Shown here one piece after another: positions 1 to 7,583 of a stretch of 15,253 bases of DNA. How positions within the stretch are numbered: position 1 is the stretch's first letter; every line of letters begins with the position of its first letter. The stretch covers positions 1-15,253 of the forward strand of contig CAZSLS010000174.1 in assembly GCA_964607575.1 (NCBI GenBank). The letters are read 5' to 3'. The position numbers were made by a program, and so were the translations under genes. Under the pieces are notes generated by a model. The model was not told where the DNA came from, searched no databases, and worked only from the letters and a program-made list of their open reading frames with translations. Source of the DNA: BS750m-G57 sp964607575. Its GTDB lineage: Bacteria > Planctomycetota > Phycisphaerae > SM23-33.

Positions 1-965
1 TCTTCCTTCGTCAGGACGTATACTTCACCGCGGAACTTCATGTGCGGCGTGATCGAACCGGGCTTACAGAGTACCTGCCCACGCACCAGGTCCTTCTTTT
101 CGACGCCTCGCAAGAGGCAACCGACGTTGTCGCCGGCCTGTCCGCTATCCAACAATTTGTTGAACATTTCGACGCCGGTGACAGTTGTGGTGCTCGTCTC
201 GCCAAGCCCGACGATCTCGACCTTGTCGTTTACGTTGATGATACCGCGTTCGATACGACCGGTACCGACAGTACCGCGTCCCTTGATCGAAAAGACGTCT
301 TCGATGGGCATGAGGAAGTCTTTGTCGATCTCTCGGGCCGGTTCGGGGATGTACGTGTCCAAAGCCTCGATGAGTTCGACGATCGGTTTGGCGCCGTCAC
401 CGCTGACGTCCGCGATAGCCTGGGTCGCCGAACCCGCTATGACCGGAACATTATCGCCGTCGAAATCGTAGTCGCTGAGCAACTCGCGTACTTCCATTTC
501 GACCAGTTCCAGGAGTTCGGGGTCGTCGACCATGTCGGCCTTGTTCAGGAATACCACCAACTGCGGTACGTTCACCTGGCGTGCCAGGAGTACGTGTTCG
601 CGAGTCTGGGGCATGGGACCGTCAGCCGCCGAAACCACAAGGATCGCGCCGTCCATCTGCGCGGCGCCGGTGATCATGTTCTTAACATAGTCAGCATGAC
701 CGGGGCAGTCGACGTGCGCGTAGTGACGGGTATCGGATTCGTATTCCACGTGCGCCGTGGCGATGGTCAGAATCTTCGTCGGGTCGCGCCGACCCTGGGA
801 TTCGGACGCCTTGGCGATGGCATCGTAGCTCTTGTACCTAGCCAGGCCCTTGGCTTCCAGAACGGCGGTGATCGCCGCGGTCAGCGTCGTCTTACCATGG
901 TCAACGTGTCCGATCGTTCCTACGTTAACGTGGGGTTTGGTTCTCTCAAATACTTCCTTGGCCAT
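1..965 (-). CDS. tuf: Elongation factor Tu (C-terminus cut off by window edge)
   Basis: EF-Tu is the GTPase that carries aminoacyl-tRNA to the ribosome. Read on the minus strand, the protein starts MAKEVFERTKPHVNVGTIGH. The P-loop GHVDHGKT is at residues 19-26, the DCPGH switch II motif follows, and the NKAD guanine-specificity motif is in the segment LNKADMVDD. About 321 of the usual 395-400 residues are present; the rest of domain 3 lies outside the left edge. The ATG at 965 has a GGAG Shine-Dalgarno site seven bases upstream. The switch I region is not canonical: the usual RGITI reads KILTI (residues 64-68), after about five extra residues compared with E. coli. This looks like the planctomycete form as I remember it. 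The gene lies 171 bases downstream of tRNA-Thr and is probably co-transcribed with it. The family identification is certain. Confidence 0.98.
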   Translation of the reverse strand, partial: MAKEVFERTKPHVNVGTIGHVDHGKTTLTAAITAVLEAKGLARYKSYDAIAKASESQGRRDPTKILTIATAHVEYESDTRHYAHVDCPGHADYVKNMITGAAQMDGAILVVSAADGPMPQTREHVLLARQVNVPQLVVFLNKADMVDDPELLELVEMEVRELLSDYDFDGDNVPVIAGSATQAIADVSGDGAKPIVELIEALDTYIPEPAREIDKDFLMPIEDVFSIKGRGTVGTGRIERGIINVNDKVEIVGLGETSTTTVTGVEMFNKLLDSGQAGDNVGCLLRGVEKKDLVRGQVLCKPGSITPHMKFRGEVYVLTKE

Positions 966-1040
966 TGCTCAACTCCTGTTGCCTTAGTTACAACCGCTTG
1001 TTTCTTATGTTCCTTAAGGGCTATGTCCATCACGAACAAC

Positions 1041-1060
1041 TGCCCCCCACCGGGGAGGCA
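1041..1060 (-). other. GC-rich stem-loop in the tRNA-Thr to tuf spacer
   Basis: On the minus strand these 20 bases fold into an 8-bp stem (one G-T wobble) closed by a four-base CGGT loop, about 75 bases upstream of the tuf start. There is no following T-run, so it does not look like a classic intrinsic terminator. It could mark RNA processing between the tRNA and the tuf message, or partly attenuate transcription. The fold is seen in the sequence; the role is inferred. Confidence 0.4.
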
Positions 1061-1136
1061 AGCCGTTTGCGTTCCGTTACTTCATGTCCTACATCGTCGA
1101 CCGGGCATTTCCAGCCCAACCTTCAACGACCTGAAA

Positions 1137-1208
1137 GGCTGCTGATGGGAGTCGAACCCATGACTTCGTCCTTACCAAGGACGCGCTCTACCACTGAGCT
1201 ACAGCAGC
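1137..1208 (-). tRNA. tRNA-Thr (anticodon GGT)
   Basis: A complete 72-base cloverleaf reads on the minus strand. The acceptor stem is GCTGCTG paired with CAGCAGC, followed by T8-A9. The D arm is GCTC/GAGC. The anticodon arm CGTCC/GGACG encloses the loop TTGGTAA with anticodon GGT. The T arm is ATGGG/CCCAT with loop TTCGACT. CCA is not encoded. The discriminator base would be C, which is uncommon for threonine tRNAs. It decodes ACC and ACU codons. A threonine tRNA just upstream of tuf is also known from the E. coli tufB operon (thrT-tufB), which supports co-transcription here. Confidence 0.96.
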
Positions 1209-1322
1209 GTCAGTACCTTGGTGCAAAGTATCACCCCGACACTGCACACTGCATGCAGGCGATTCGAGATCAACTGCTTGGTTGAGGGTGTACGACCACC
1301 GCGGTCCTTAGATAGACGAACC

Positions 1323-1381
1323 ACTATAACGAGCCCAAAGTCCCTGTCAAAGAAAAATTTCCGGGGTTTTTTGTTTTTTTT
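1323..1381 (-). promoter_or_regulatory. Strong promoter with UP element for tRNA-Thr-tuf
   Basis: On the minus strand a perfect -35 box TTGACA (1345-1350) is followed after 16 bases by TATAGT (1323-1328), five of six matches to the -10 consensus. Directly upstream of the -35 box is AAATTTTTCT (1351-1360), and beyond a short CCCCGG come A-tracts to 1381; this is like an alpha-CTD-binding UP element. Transcription would begin near 1316, about 108 bases before the tRNA. This is the best promoter in the window, as expected for stable RNA and EF-Tu. Confidence 0.75.
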
Positions 1382-1386
1382 CCAAT

Positions 1387-1415
1387 ATCGACCAAATATG
1401 GCACCAGCGGTCGAT
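1387..1415 (-). terminator. Possible weak stem-loop after mtnP
   Basis: Twenty bases beyond the mtnP stop codon, the minus strand has a perfect 7-bp inverted repeat ATCGACC/GGTCGAT with a 15-base loop. It is followed on this strand by A-tracts, not T-tracts, so it lacks the U-run of an intrinsic terminator. It could protect the 3' end of the message or be chance. Confidence 0.25.
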
Positions 1416-1433
1416 TCTGATCGCCCGGAGACA

Positions 1434-2315
1434 TCAGAGGTACTTCTCGACAAGTACTCCAAAATGCTCCCGCGCCGCGGGGGCAATCGACTCCCGATCG
1501 GACCATATCGCCAACTCCAACGCCGAATGGGCCATGCTGGGAATATCCGCAATTCGTCCAAAGCTGGTGACGGCGGCCTTGATCAGCTCGATTGCATTGA
1601 CCGTCGCCTCGTTCAGGTTCTCGATGATCTCGCTGAGCAACTCGTGTTTGTCGAGATCAGCACCGACGGGCCTCCAGCAATCGTAATCGCTCGGAAGGCA
1701 GACCATTGCGTAGGCCAGTTCGGCCTCCCTGGCCAGTTTGGCCTCCGGCATGACGGTCATCCCGATCAGGTCACCGCCCCACATCCGGTGCATTTCGCTC
1801 TCGGCCCGGCTGGAAAACGCCGGACCCTCCATGCAGACGTACGTCCCGCTGTCGTGCAGATCGGCGCTGATGTCAGGATCGCAGGAAATCAGGTGTTCTC
1901 GCAGCACTTGGCAGAACGGAGAGGACAGTTCGACGTGTACCGCCAGGAAATCATCAAAGAACGTTCCGATCCGGCGGTGGGTCTTGTCGATCGCCTGGTC
2001 GGGAATCACGATATCTTTTGGTTTGATTTCTTCCCTGAGGCTGCCTACGGCGCCCGAAGCAATCACGTGGGTGCATCCCAGGGCTTTGAGTGCGTAGATA
2101 TTCGCCCGGTAGTTGACCTGCGACGGTCCAATCAGATGTCCGGGTCCGTGGCGGTTGAGTACGGCAACGGGAGTATCTCCCCAGGTGGTCTCGATTATCG
2201 CATCGGACGGTTGCCCGAACGGCGTGGCGACCTCGACGCCGGGGTCCTGCACGTCGCGGCAGAGAGCATCGCCAAGTCCGCTTCCGCCGATGATACCTAC
2301 TTTTGCTTCTGCCAT
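1434..2315 (-). CDS. mtnP: S-methyl-5'-thioadenosine phosphorylase
   Basis: This cytoplasmic enzyme cleaves methylthioadenosine, the by-product of polyamine synthesis, with phosphate to give adenine and methylthioribose-1-phosphate for methionine salvage. The 293 residues match the usual family length. The phosphate-binding motif GGSG is at residues 10-13, RHGPGH at 55-60, NYRANI at 68-73, the ASGAVGSL core at 86-93, and EGPAFSSRAES at 163-173. SDYDCW at 209-214 corresponds to the TDYDCW motif whose two aspartates select an adenine base, which favours this enzyme over guanosine/inosine phosphorylase. The ATG at 2315 is preceded by an AGGAG site at good spacing. The gene lies 67 bases downstream of the AsmA-like gene on the same strand; no other methionine-salvage gene is near. 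Confidence 0.93.
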   Translation of the reverse strand: MAEAKVGIIGGSGLGDALCRDVQDPGVEVATPFGQPSDAIIETTWGDTPVAVLNRHGPGHLIGPSQVNYRANIYALKALGCTHVIASGAVGSLREEIKPKDIVIPDQAIDKTHRRIGTFFDDFLAVHVELSSPFCQVLREHLISCDPDISADLHDSGTYVCMEGPAFSSRAESEMHRMWGGDLIGMTVMPEAKLAREAELAYAMVCLPSDYDCWRPVGADLDKHELLSEIIENLNEATVNAIELIKAAVTSFGRIADIPSMAHSALELAIWSDRESIAPAAREHFGVLVEKYL

Positions 2316-2382
2316 TTGCGCTCCTGTCAGGCTGGTAGTCAGTCGTCAACACCGCGGTTAATAGCGATTCGGTCGGTCGGGG

Positions 2383-5300
2383 CTATTTTCTGGTCTTGCC
2401 CGGGCTAAGGAGTTCCTTGAGTATCGCGTCGACGCTGCGAAGCGGGACGGCTTTTCTGATCGGCTTCGACAGCGATCCTGTGATACGAATAACCAGCAGT
2501 TCCTTGAGTATCGCGTTGAGTACTGCATTGCGAATAACGGCGATACGAGGAAGGCGCCCTGGTGGACCGGTCAGGAAAGTCAGATCCAGTTCCTCGTTGG
2601 ACATCTTCATCGTGCCCGACCCAACCAGCGACAGTGCCGAACCGGTCAGGAATATCTCCTCGATGACCATCTTATCGCCCTGAATGAAATACTTCAAATG
2701 CCCATTTGTAAAAGCCGCATCCCCCGGAAGCGACAGAAACAACACGTGCATCAGGCCCAGCATGATCGGCATCTTGTACATCTTGCCTTTCGTGATGACC
2801 ACGGTCCCCGCCGCCCTGCGAGACTTTGGATCGCCGACGGTGGCCTCCAGCGATATCTTGCCTTCCAGCACCCCCCTGACGCCGGCGCGACCGGTAGGGT
2901 CCTTTACACCGGAGTTGACCAGATCGCTCAGGCTGACGCCCTGGTAGAACAGGCTGAAAGCGTACTTGACCGGATCTGACAGGCGGATCATGACTTCCCG
3001 ACCCGCAAGGCGACCGCCGTAGACCCTGGCCTCGAGATTCTGAATCCTCACCAGCGGACTGCCCGCTTTCTTGACAGCAAGCCCCTTAACGTCCGTCACC
3101 TCGCGACTACCGACCATGATCTTGTCCAGGTCGGCGTCGCTATCGATCGCCAAACCACGTGAGTCCAAACCGATCCAGCCATCCAATTTCCCGTTCAACT
3201 TCTTGGCGCCGAAGGCGATGTCGAGCGTCGTGTCGTGCAGCCCAAGAACGCCCTGGGCCAGCCAACCGGACCCCACAAGCAGGATATCGTCAGCGTCCTT
3301 GTCTCGCAGCCGTTTCGTGACCCGTGGAATACGCCTGGAGGGAAGGGAGGCAGGCGCGGTCGCTGGCGCCTCGGATTTACCGCGAATGATCGTCAGGTCC
3401 TTGATATCGATGTCAACTGTGCCCCCCGGTTTGACGGTACTCAGTGCGCCCTTGAATTCGTTGGGCAGGGCAGCAAGAAGTTTTTTGTCGAGCGGTACGC
3501 CGCGCGCATCAATCTTCAGTTTCAATTCTCGACCGTCATCCCGTATCTCTCCGTCGAGCTGGTAACCCCGGCCGCACTTGAGTTTCCGGAGCGTGACGAC
3601 ACCGGGCTCTGCCACCACCAGACCGGTAACACCGCTGAACTTATACGAGAAACCCTCATATGTCACGGTCATGCCCTTGGGGCGAATTTCCAGATGGTAA
3701 TCGAGCTTCTTACCGCGCCCTGGAAGGTTTTCCTTGAACAGAAGCGACACGTCGGCCTGTCCCGAAGGAACCAGAGAGTCCCATATCTTCTTCAACTCCG
3801 AGGGGAGAGCCCGGTAGAGTTCTTTGTCGACAACCAACTGGCCGGCCCCCACCGTAAGATCCACGCCAACTTTCTTGTCGCCGGGATATAACTTACCATG
3901 CAGTGTAACAGGCGAGCGGTTGTGGCGGCCGGACATGTTTTCCAGCGTGATGACTTTCGGCGCTACTGTCACGTCGCCCTGAAGGTCGGTGAGGTCGTAG
4001 GGGAAACCCTTGTAGGTCATGCTGACGTTTGTCAGCCCGGCGGTCATCTTGTAGTCGAACTTCTTATCCGGACCATCGTGTATCTCCAGGGACAATCTCC
4101 GGGCCAATCCGCTGGGGCTCAGCAGGCTCATGGCGTATCTTCCGGACTTATCCAGCGAATCGATCAGCGCCCGGTCAATCGGCACGTCGTCGGCCTTGAT
4201 GTAGACGTCCACGGCTATTCCCTTCGGCGTCCATTTGACTTGACCGTAGAGAGCGCATCTCATGTCCCCCTGCCCCTTGCTCCTCAGGGGGCTGTCCTGT
4301 TCGACCCATGTGCGACCGTTGACCGAGTGGACTCTACCGGTAATGTTGCGAAACGGATATGGTTTTCCGACGAATGTTCTTTTCGGCAGGGCTCTGGCCG
4401 CCGTCTCGCTCATCCTTGCCGAATCGACGTCGATCGTCGCCGTCCATTCCCACTTGCCCGTTTTGGGATTGGCCTTGATCGGCGCCACGGCGTTAATCGT
4501 GAAGGTCCCGCCCTCCCGGCTACCGGTAATCTTCCTGACGACTACCAGATCGTTGGTGAAGTGTATCTCGGAATCGGGGTCGGCGTCGGATCTGGTGGTG
4601 TCGTCCAGATCGATACGGTAAGGCACGTAACGGTACGCGGCGGTCATTTTCTTGGGTTTTATCGTCCCGTCCACAGACACACCGTCCTGTCCGGGCTCTC
4701 TGCTGAGGTTGACAACCATTTTCGCCGTTCCGGCGGGGCTGTAGTCCCTCTCGATGCGTTCCAGTATTCTTTTGAATTCCGGATGCAGACTGTTCTGGGG
4801 CCGGGTCGTCGGCCGGGTCGTCGGCAGGGTCATCGGCAGGGTCATCTCGTCTATCTCGATCTTCACGCTGAAAGGCGAATCGAGGCGGTATCCTCGATAT
4901 TTGCCCGACAACCTGACTGTGGCGCCGCCGGCTTCTGCTATCTGCCCGGTAACGCCTTTCGTCAATTCGATCAGCCCGTTCTTCCGCTCGTCATCGCCTG
5001 ACTCGTCGGGAGGCGTGAAGATCAATGTTCCCGCAACGTTACTCAGCGACAGCCCCCCCTGGGCCTTGGGCAACTTGAACGAAACATTCTCCAGTTTGAG
5101 TTTCAGGACGCCTTCCACCGCGTTCTCCGAGACGCTTACAGGCCCCTCGACACTGTACCTTCCCTCGATCTGATAGTTCTTGATCCACTTGCGATATTCC
5201 GGAAGTATGATATCGGTAGTAGCTACCAGATCACCGGCGCCGGAAAGAATGGTTCCCTTGAACACGGGCGTCAACTGCGTTTCGATATGATATTTCTGAA

Positions 5301-5955
5301 TGACGCGTGTACCTTCACGTTCAGCAACGTAGACATCGTAGACCATACTCTGGTCTTTGGGGATCATGTCAACATCGATATCGAGCGGCTTGTCGTGTAC
5401 CCGAATTCCCGCGACAACTTTGATACGCATGTACTGGCAGGAACCGACGCGGATCACAGGCAAGTCCCACAATCCTCCAGCCTCCCCCCCTAAAGAGGTT
5501 GGTGATCTCGCTCGCATGAAAGCGCGGGTCTCCGGTGAATCGGTGACCTCGGCATCCACCGAGACGATTTCCGTTGGTTTTATACTCCCGCCGAAAAACA
5601 CCGACCACGAACGGTGCCTCATGGCCACGCTGCGTGCGCTGAAGAACGGTTCGACACCCTGCCCGCCCGGGATTTCGAGGCGAACGCCCTCCAACCGGAT
5701 GTCGCCAAACAGACTGAAACTCGCCCGGTCGATACTGACCCTCGCGCCGGTCATATCGCGAAGGTATCTTCGCGCCTGGCGGCGGATGCGGGAATCGTTG
5801 GTCAGATACCAGTACCCGTAAACCGCCGTAAGCAGCAGCGCAAGGATAAGCAGCGCCACCCCGCGACGCTGCGGGGAAACGTAGCGCCAGTACCGCCGCG
5901 GACGACGCGGAAGACGCTGACGCAACCAACGTCCTGGTTTGCCTGTTATCGACAC
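2383..5955 (-). CDS. Large AsmA-like envelope protein with internal repeats
   Basis: About 1190 residues. A basic N-terminus (residues 9-31 rich in Arg) is followed by one membrane segment at about 33-51 and then a long, mostly beta-rich periplasmic part. The C-terminus, with the pattern LDLTFLTGPPGRLPRIAVIR and then RITGSLSKPI, resembles AsmA/TamB-type proteins, which span or line the envelope and are linked to lipid transport and outer-membrane homeostasis. Two clear tandem units repeat with a period of 118 residues (FDYKM at about 4051 and LDYHL at about 3697), with similar GxTxTYxGFxY and LDxxLxxALPxExK motifs; weaker units flank them. I chose the GTG at 5955 because a GGAGG site lies ten bases upstream and a TATAAT box sits just before it; upstream in-frame starts at 6030 (ATG) and 6051 (TTG) are possible. 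The exact function is not known. Confidence 0.85.
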   Translation of the reverse strand: MSITGKPGRWLRQRLPRRPRRYWRYVSPQRRGVALLILALLLTAVYGYWYLTNDSRIRRQARRYLRDMTGARVSIDRASFSLFGDIRLEGVRLEIPGGQGVEPFFSARSVAMRHRSWSVFFGGSIKPTEIVSVDAEVTDSPETRAFMRARSPTSLGGEAGGLWDLPVIRVGSCQYMRIKVVAGIRVHDKPLDIDVDMIPKDQSMVYDVYVAEREGTRVIQKYHIETQLTPVFKGTILSGAGDLVATTDIILPEYRKWIKNYQIEGRYSVEGPVSVSENAVEGVLKLKLENVSFKLPKAQGGLSLSNVAGTLIFTPPDESGDDERKNGLIELTKGVTGQIAEAGGATVRLSGKYRGYRLDSPFSVKIEIDEMTLPMTLPTTRPTTRPQNSLHPEFKRILERIERDYSPAGTAKMVVNLSREPGQDGVSVDGTIKPKKMTAAYRYVPYRIDLDDTTRSDADPDSEIHFTNDLVVVRKITGSREGGTFTINAVAPIKANPKTGKWEWTATIDVDSARMSETAARALPKRTFVGKPYPFRNITGRVHSVNGRTWVEQDSPLRSKGQGDMRCALYGQVKWTPKGIAVDVYIKADDVPIDRALIDSLDKSGRYAMSLLSPSGLARRLSLEIHDGPDKKFDYKMTAGLTNVSMTYKGFPYDLTDLQGDVTVAPKVITLENMSGRHNRSPVTLHGKLYPGDKKVGVDLTVGAGQLVVDKELYRALPSELKKIWDSLVPSGQADVSLLFKENLPGRGKKLDYHLEIRPKGMTVTYEGFSYKFSGVTGLVVAEPGVVTLRKLKCGRGYQLDGEIRDDGRELKLKIDARGVPLDKKLLAALPNEFKGALSTVKPGGTVDIDIKDLTIIRGKSEAPATAPASLPSRRIPRVTKRLRDKDADDILLVGSGWLAQGVLGLHDTTLDIAFGAKKLNGKLDGWIGLDSRGLAIDSDADLDKIMVGSREVTDVKGLAVKKAGSPLVRIQNLEARVYGGRLAGREVMIRLSDPVKYAFSLFYQGVSLSDLVNSGVKDPTGRAGVRGVLEGKISLEATVGDPKSRRAAGTVVITKGKMYKMPIMLGLMHVLFLSLPGDAAFTNGHLKYFIQGDKMVIEEIFLTGSALSLVGSGTMKMSNEELDLTFLTGPPGRLPRIAVIRNAVLNAILKELLVIRITGSLSKPIRKAVPLRSVDAILKELLSPGKTRK
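2411..2516 (-). repeat. Pair of exact 19-base direct repeats in the AsmA-like gene end
   Basis: The same 19 bases occur at 2411-2429 and 2498-2516, 87 bases apart and in the same reading frame. They encode the segment AILKELL twice in the last 45 residues of the AsmA-like protein. Exact identity at the DNA level, wobble positions included, suggests a recent local duplication or gene-conversion event rather than only protein-level constraint. Confidence 0.7.
4798..4845 (-). repeat. Four 12-base tandem repeats inside the AsmA-like gene
   Basis: Four contiguous 12-base units are present, two with one sequence and two with a close variant. On the minus strand they encode MTLPMTLPTTRPTTRP, a Thr/Pro-rich linker. 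The unit length is a multiple of three, so copy-number change would keep the frame. This is probably a flexible hinge between beta domains. Confidence 0.85.
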
Positions 5956-5980
5956 CGAGCCATTGCCTCCAACCGACGCT

Positions 5981-5986
5981 ATTATA
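5981..5986 (-). promoter_or_regulatory. -10 box (TATAAT) for the AsmA-like gene
   Basis: A perfect TATAAT on the minus strand lies 25 bases before the GTG at 5955 and downstream of the two alternative upstream starts. No good -35 box is seen at 16-18 bases. If used, the message would begin near 5975 and exclude the upstream starts. Confidence 0.4.
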
Positions 5987-6093
5987 TCGACCAAACCGTC
6001 CGAAGCACCACAGATAACCAACACCCGCATGGTCCGCAAGTAGCAAAACAACCATTTGACGGGTACCGCCGAGTTACGACGCCGTCGGGATTC

Positions 6094-6122
6094 TTGACAT
6101 TATGGTGCGAAGATGCGATTCT
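6094..6122 (+). promoter_or_regulatory. Possible promoter of the secreted propeller-like gene
   Basis: A perfect TTGACA (6094-6099) is followed after 17 bases by GATTCT (6117-6122), a poor -10 match of three in six. It lies 26 bases before the chosen GTG start. The -35 box is convincing; the -10 box is not. Confidence 0.35.
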
Positions 6123-6147
6123 TTGTTCAGCAAGAGGAGACGTATTC

Positions 6148-7566
6148 GTGAAGCAACGCCCCTGTTTCTTGTGCGTTATATTTTTGGTATCGCTGCTCAC
6201 CGCGGTGATGAACTCTTGCGTGCAGGCGGAGAAGAAACCCGCCCCGCCGAGCAAATCCGGCGGGTGGAAGCAGTCGTACAACGCCGGATACACCGACGCC
6301 AACGGTAAGTACGCCGGCGGGTCCGAGATCATGCACATCGCAGCCCACAAGGGCAAACTCTACGCATTCAACGGGTATTGGACCGACGGTCATTTTCCAA
6401 AGCAGTCGGCGCAGGTGCTCCGGCTCGATTCGGCGGATGGCTCCTGGCAGGTGGACCTGGAGACAAACTCCACCGGGTTCGTTCACATGAAAGGCAACAT
6501 ACTGAAATCCATCACGTTCAAGACCGACAAGCGCGCCGGGAAGATCGATGCGACGGTCCTGATCGCGGCCTCTCAAGCCAACAACGTCAACAAGCAGGGT
6601 CACGGCGCGGTTAGCGTTTTCGTTCGAGACGACGCCACGGGCAAATGGCGCCACTCGCTACAGCAGATCGGCACGCGGCGAAAGGTCCGGCGGGTACCCC
6701 GCGACATTGAACTCTATCGCGATTCGAAAACGGGCGTCGACCGGGTATTCCTTCTCGTTGGCGATCCGGGCATTATTTCGGGCGTTTACAATTCGGCTAC
6801 GAAGAGTATCGAGTGGGACCCCAAACCCGAACACCCCGCCGACGGGTCGACCTTCCCCGCCCGCCCGCTGGGGATAACCGAGGCCAACGGCAGACTCTAC
6901 TTTTCAGTTGCGGGCAAGATCTTTGTCCGCACCGACGGCGACAAGCCGAAGTGGTCGGTGGCTTACGAGATTCCGGGGAAGGTGAATACAGACGTTGGTG
7001 GTATCAGGGGGTTGAGTACTATCGCCAATCCGAACGGTCCGGGAGAGTCGATCATTTTTGTATGGACTCCCATCGGCCGGTGCCGCGGCGATATCAAGCG
7101 CCTCGACGGGGTCGGGCTCAAGGAAACAAATGAGACGACCTTGAGGGCTTTGTTTGACGCGGAGTTCAAGACCTCCGGCGCCAATGCGAAGTTCAGCCTG
7201 GGCGGGTACAACAGGTTCTTCCCCGTAAAAGACCCTCGCACGGAAAAGATGGTGCATCTTGTGGGTTTTGAACAGCGGATCAATGCGTCGGATGAGGCCA
7301 TTAAATGGAATCATTACTACAAGGGCGCCATGTACAGTATCCGCACTGAAAAGCAGCGGTACTCGACCCGTGAGGTTAACGGGCGATGGGGTCCGTCCAA
7401 ACCGGTCCTTGTCGCCCCCCGCGCATTTGCAAACTCCCCCTTCAAGGGCGAAGAGAACGTGATCTACTTCGGCGGACACGACGCCAACGGGAGCAAGTCC
7501 ACCGACATGGCGTGGATCTTCAAAGCTGACGTTAAAACGGTTCTGGGGTATGACTCCGGGCGATAG
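6148..7566 (+). CDS. Secreted protein of unknown function, probable beta-propeller
   Basis: 472 residues. The start is the GTG at 6148, with a GAGGAGA Shine-Dalgarno site seven bases upstream; the reading frame stays open far to the left but that part is antisense to the AsmA-like gene and is not coding. The N-terminus is a signal peptide (KQRPCFLCVIFLVSLLTAVM) followed by NSCVQAEKK, which offers either a weak lipobox ending in Cys or a signal peptidase I site after VQA. The rest has recurring beta-rich stretches ending in aromatic and Gly/Asp-rich turns (for example GKLYAFNGYW, GRLYFSVAGKIFVRTDG, ESIIFVWTP, NVIYFGGHDANG), the pattern of a beta-propeller. I do not recognise a named family or catalytic motif. 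It is divergent from the AsmA-like gene and convergent with the UvrC-like gene, whose stop is only 12 bases away. Confidence 0.85.
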   Translation: MKQRPCFLCVIFLVSLLTAVMNSCVQAEKKPAPPSKSGGWKQSYNAGYTDANGKYAGGSEIMHIAAHKGKLYAFNGYWTDGHFPKQSAQVLRLDSADGSWQVDLETNSTGFVHMKGNILKSITFKTDKRAGKIDATVLIAASQANNVNKQGHGAVSVFVRDDATGKWRHSLQQIGTRRKVRRVPRDIELYRDSKTGVDRVFLLVGDPGIISGVYNSATKSIEWDPKPEHPADGSTFPARPLGITEANGRLYFSVAGKIFVRTDGDKPKWSVAYEIPGKVNTDVGGIRGLSTIANPNGPGESIIFVWTPIGRCRGDIKRLDGVGLKETNETTLRALFDAEFKTSGANAKFSLGGYNRFFPVKDPRTEKMVHLVGFEQRINASDEAIKWNHYYKGAMYSIRTEKQRYSTREVNGRWGPSKPVLVAPRAFANSPFKGEENVIYFGGHDANGSKSTDMAWIFKADVKTVLGYDSGR

Positions 7567-7583
7567 TAGACACCGCTTCTACT
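7565..7583. terminator. Short stem-loop between convergent genes
   Basis: A 6-bp perfect inverted repeat AGTAGA/TCTACT with a seven-base loop covers parts of both stop codons of the two convergent genes. No T-run follows on either strand. It might act as a shared, weak 3'-end structure; chance is possible. Confidence 0.25.

Noticed and set aside
42..1145. Long plus-strand open frame (367 codons) at the left edge
   Set aside because: It is antisense to tuf and the tRNA. The minus strand reads as a textbook EF-Tu, so this frame is a by-product of GC-rich codon use.
1365..1381. T-rich run on the plus strand as an intrinsic terminator
   Set aside because: No stem-loop precedes it on the plus strand and no plus-strand gene ends there. 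It fits better as the A-tract part of the UP element of the minus-strand promoter.
1218..2408. Plus-strand open frame of 396 codons
   Set aside because: It is antisense to mtnP and runs across the tRNA-tuf promoter; its translation resembles no protein I know.
3898..5001. Plus-strand open frame of 367 codons
   Set aside because: Antisense to the AsmA-like gene, with odd composition and no start signal.
5614..6147. Upstream extension of the propeller-like gene
   Set aside because: The extension is antisense to the AsmA-like gene, while a signal peptide and a good Shine-Dalgarno site fix the start at 6148.
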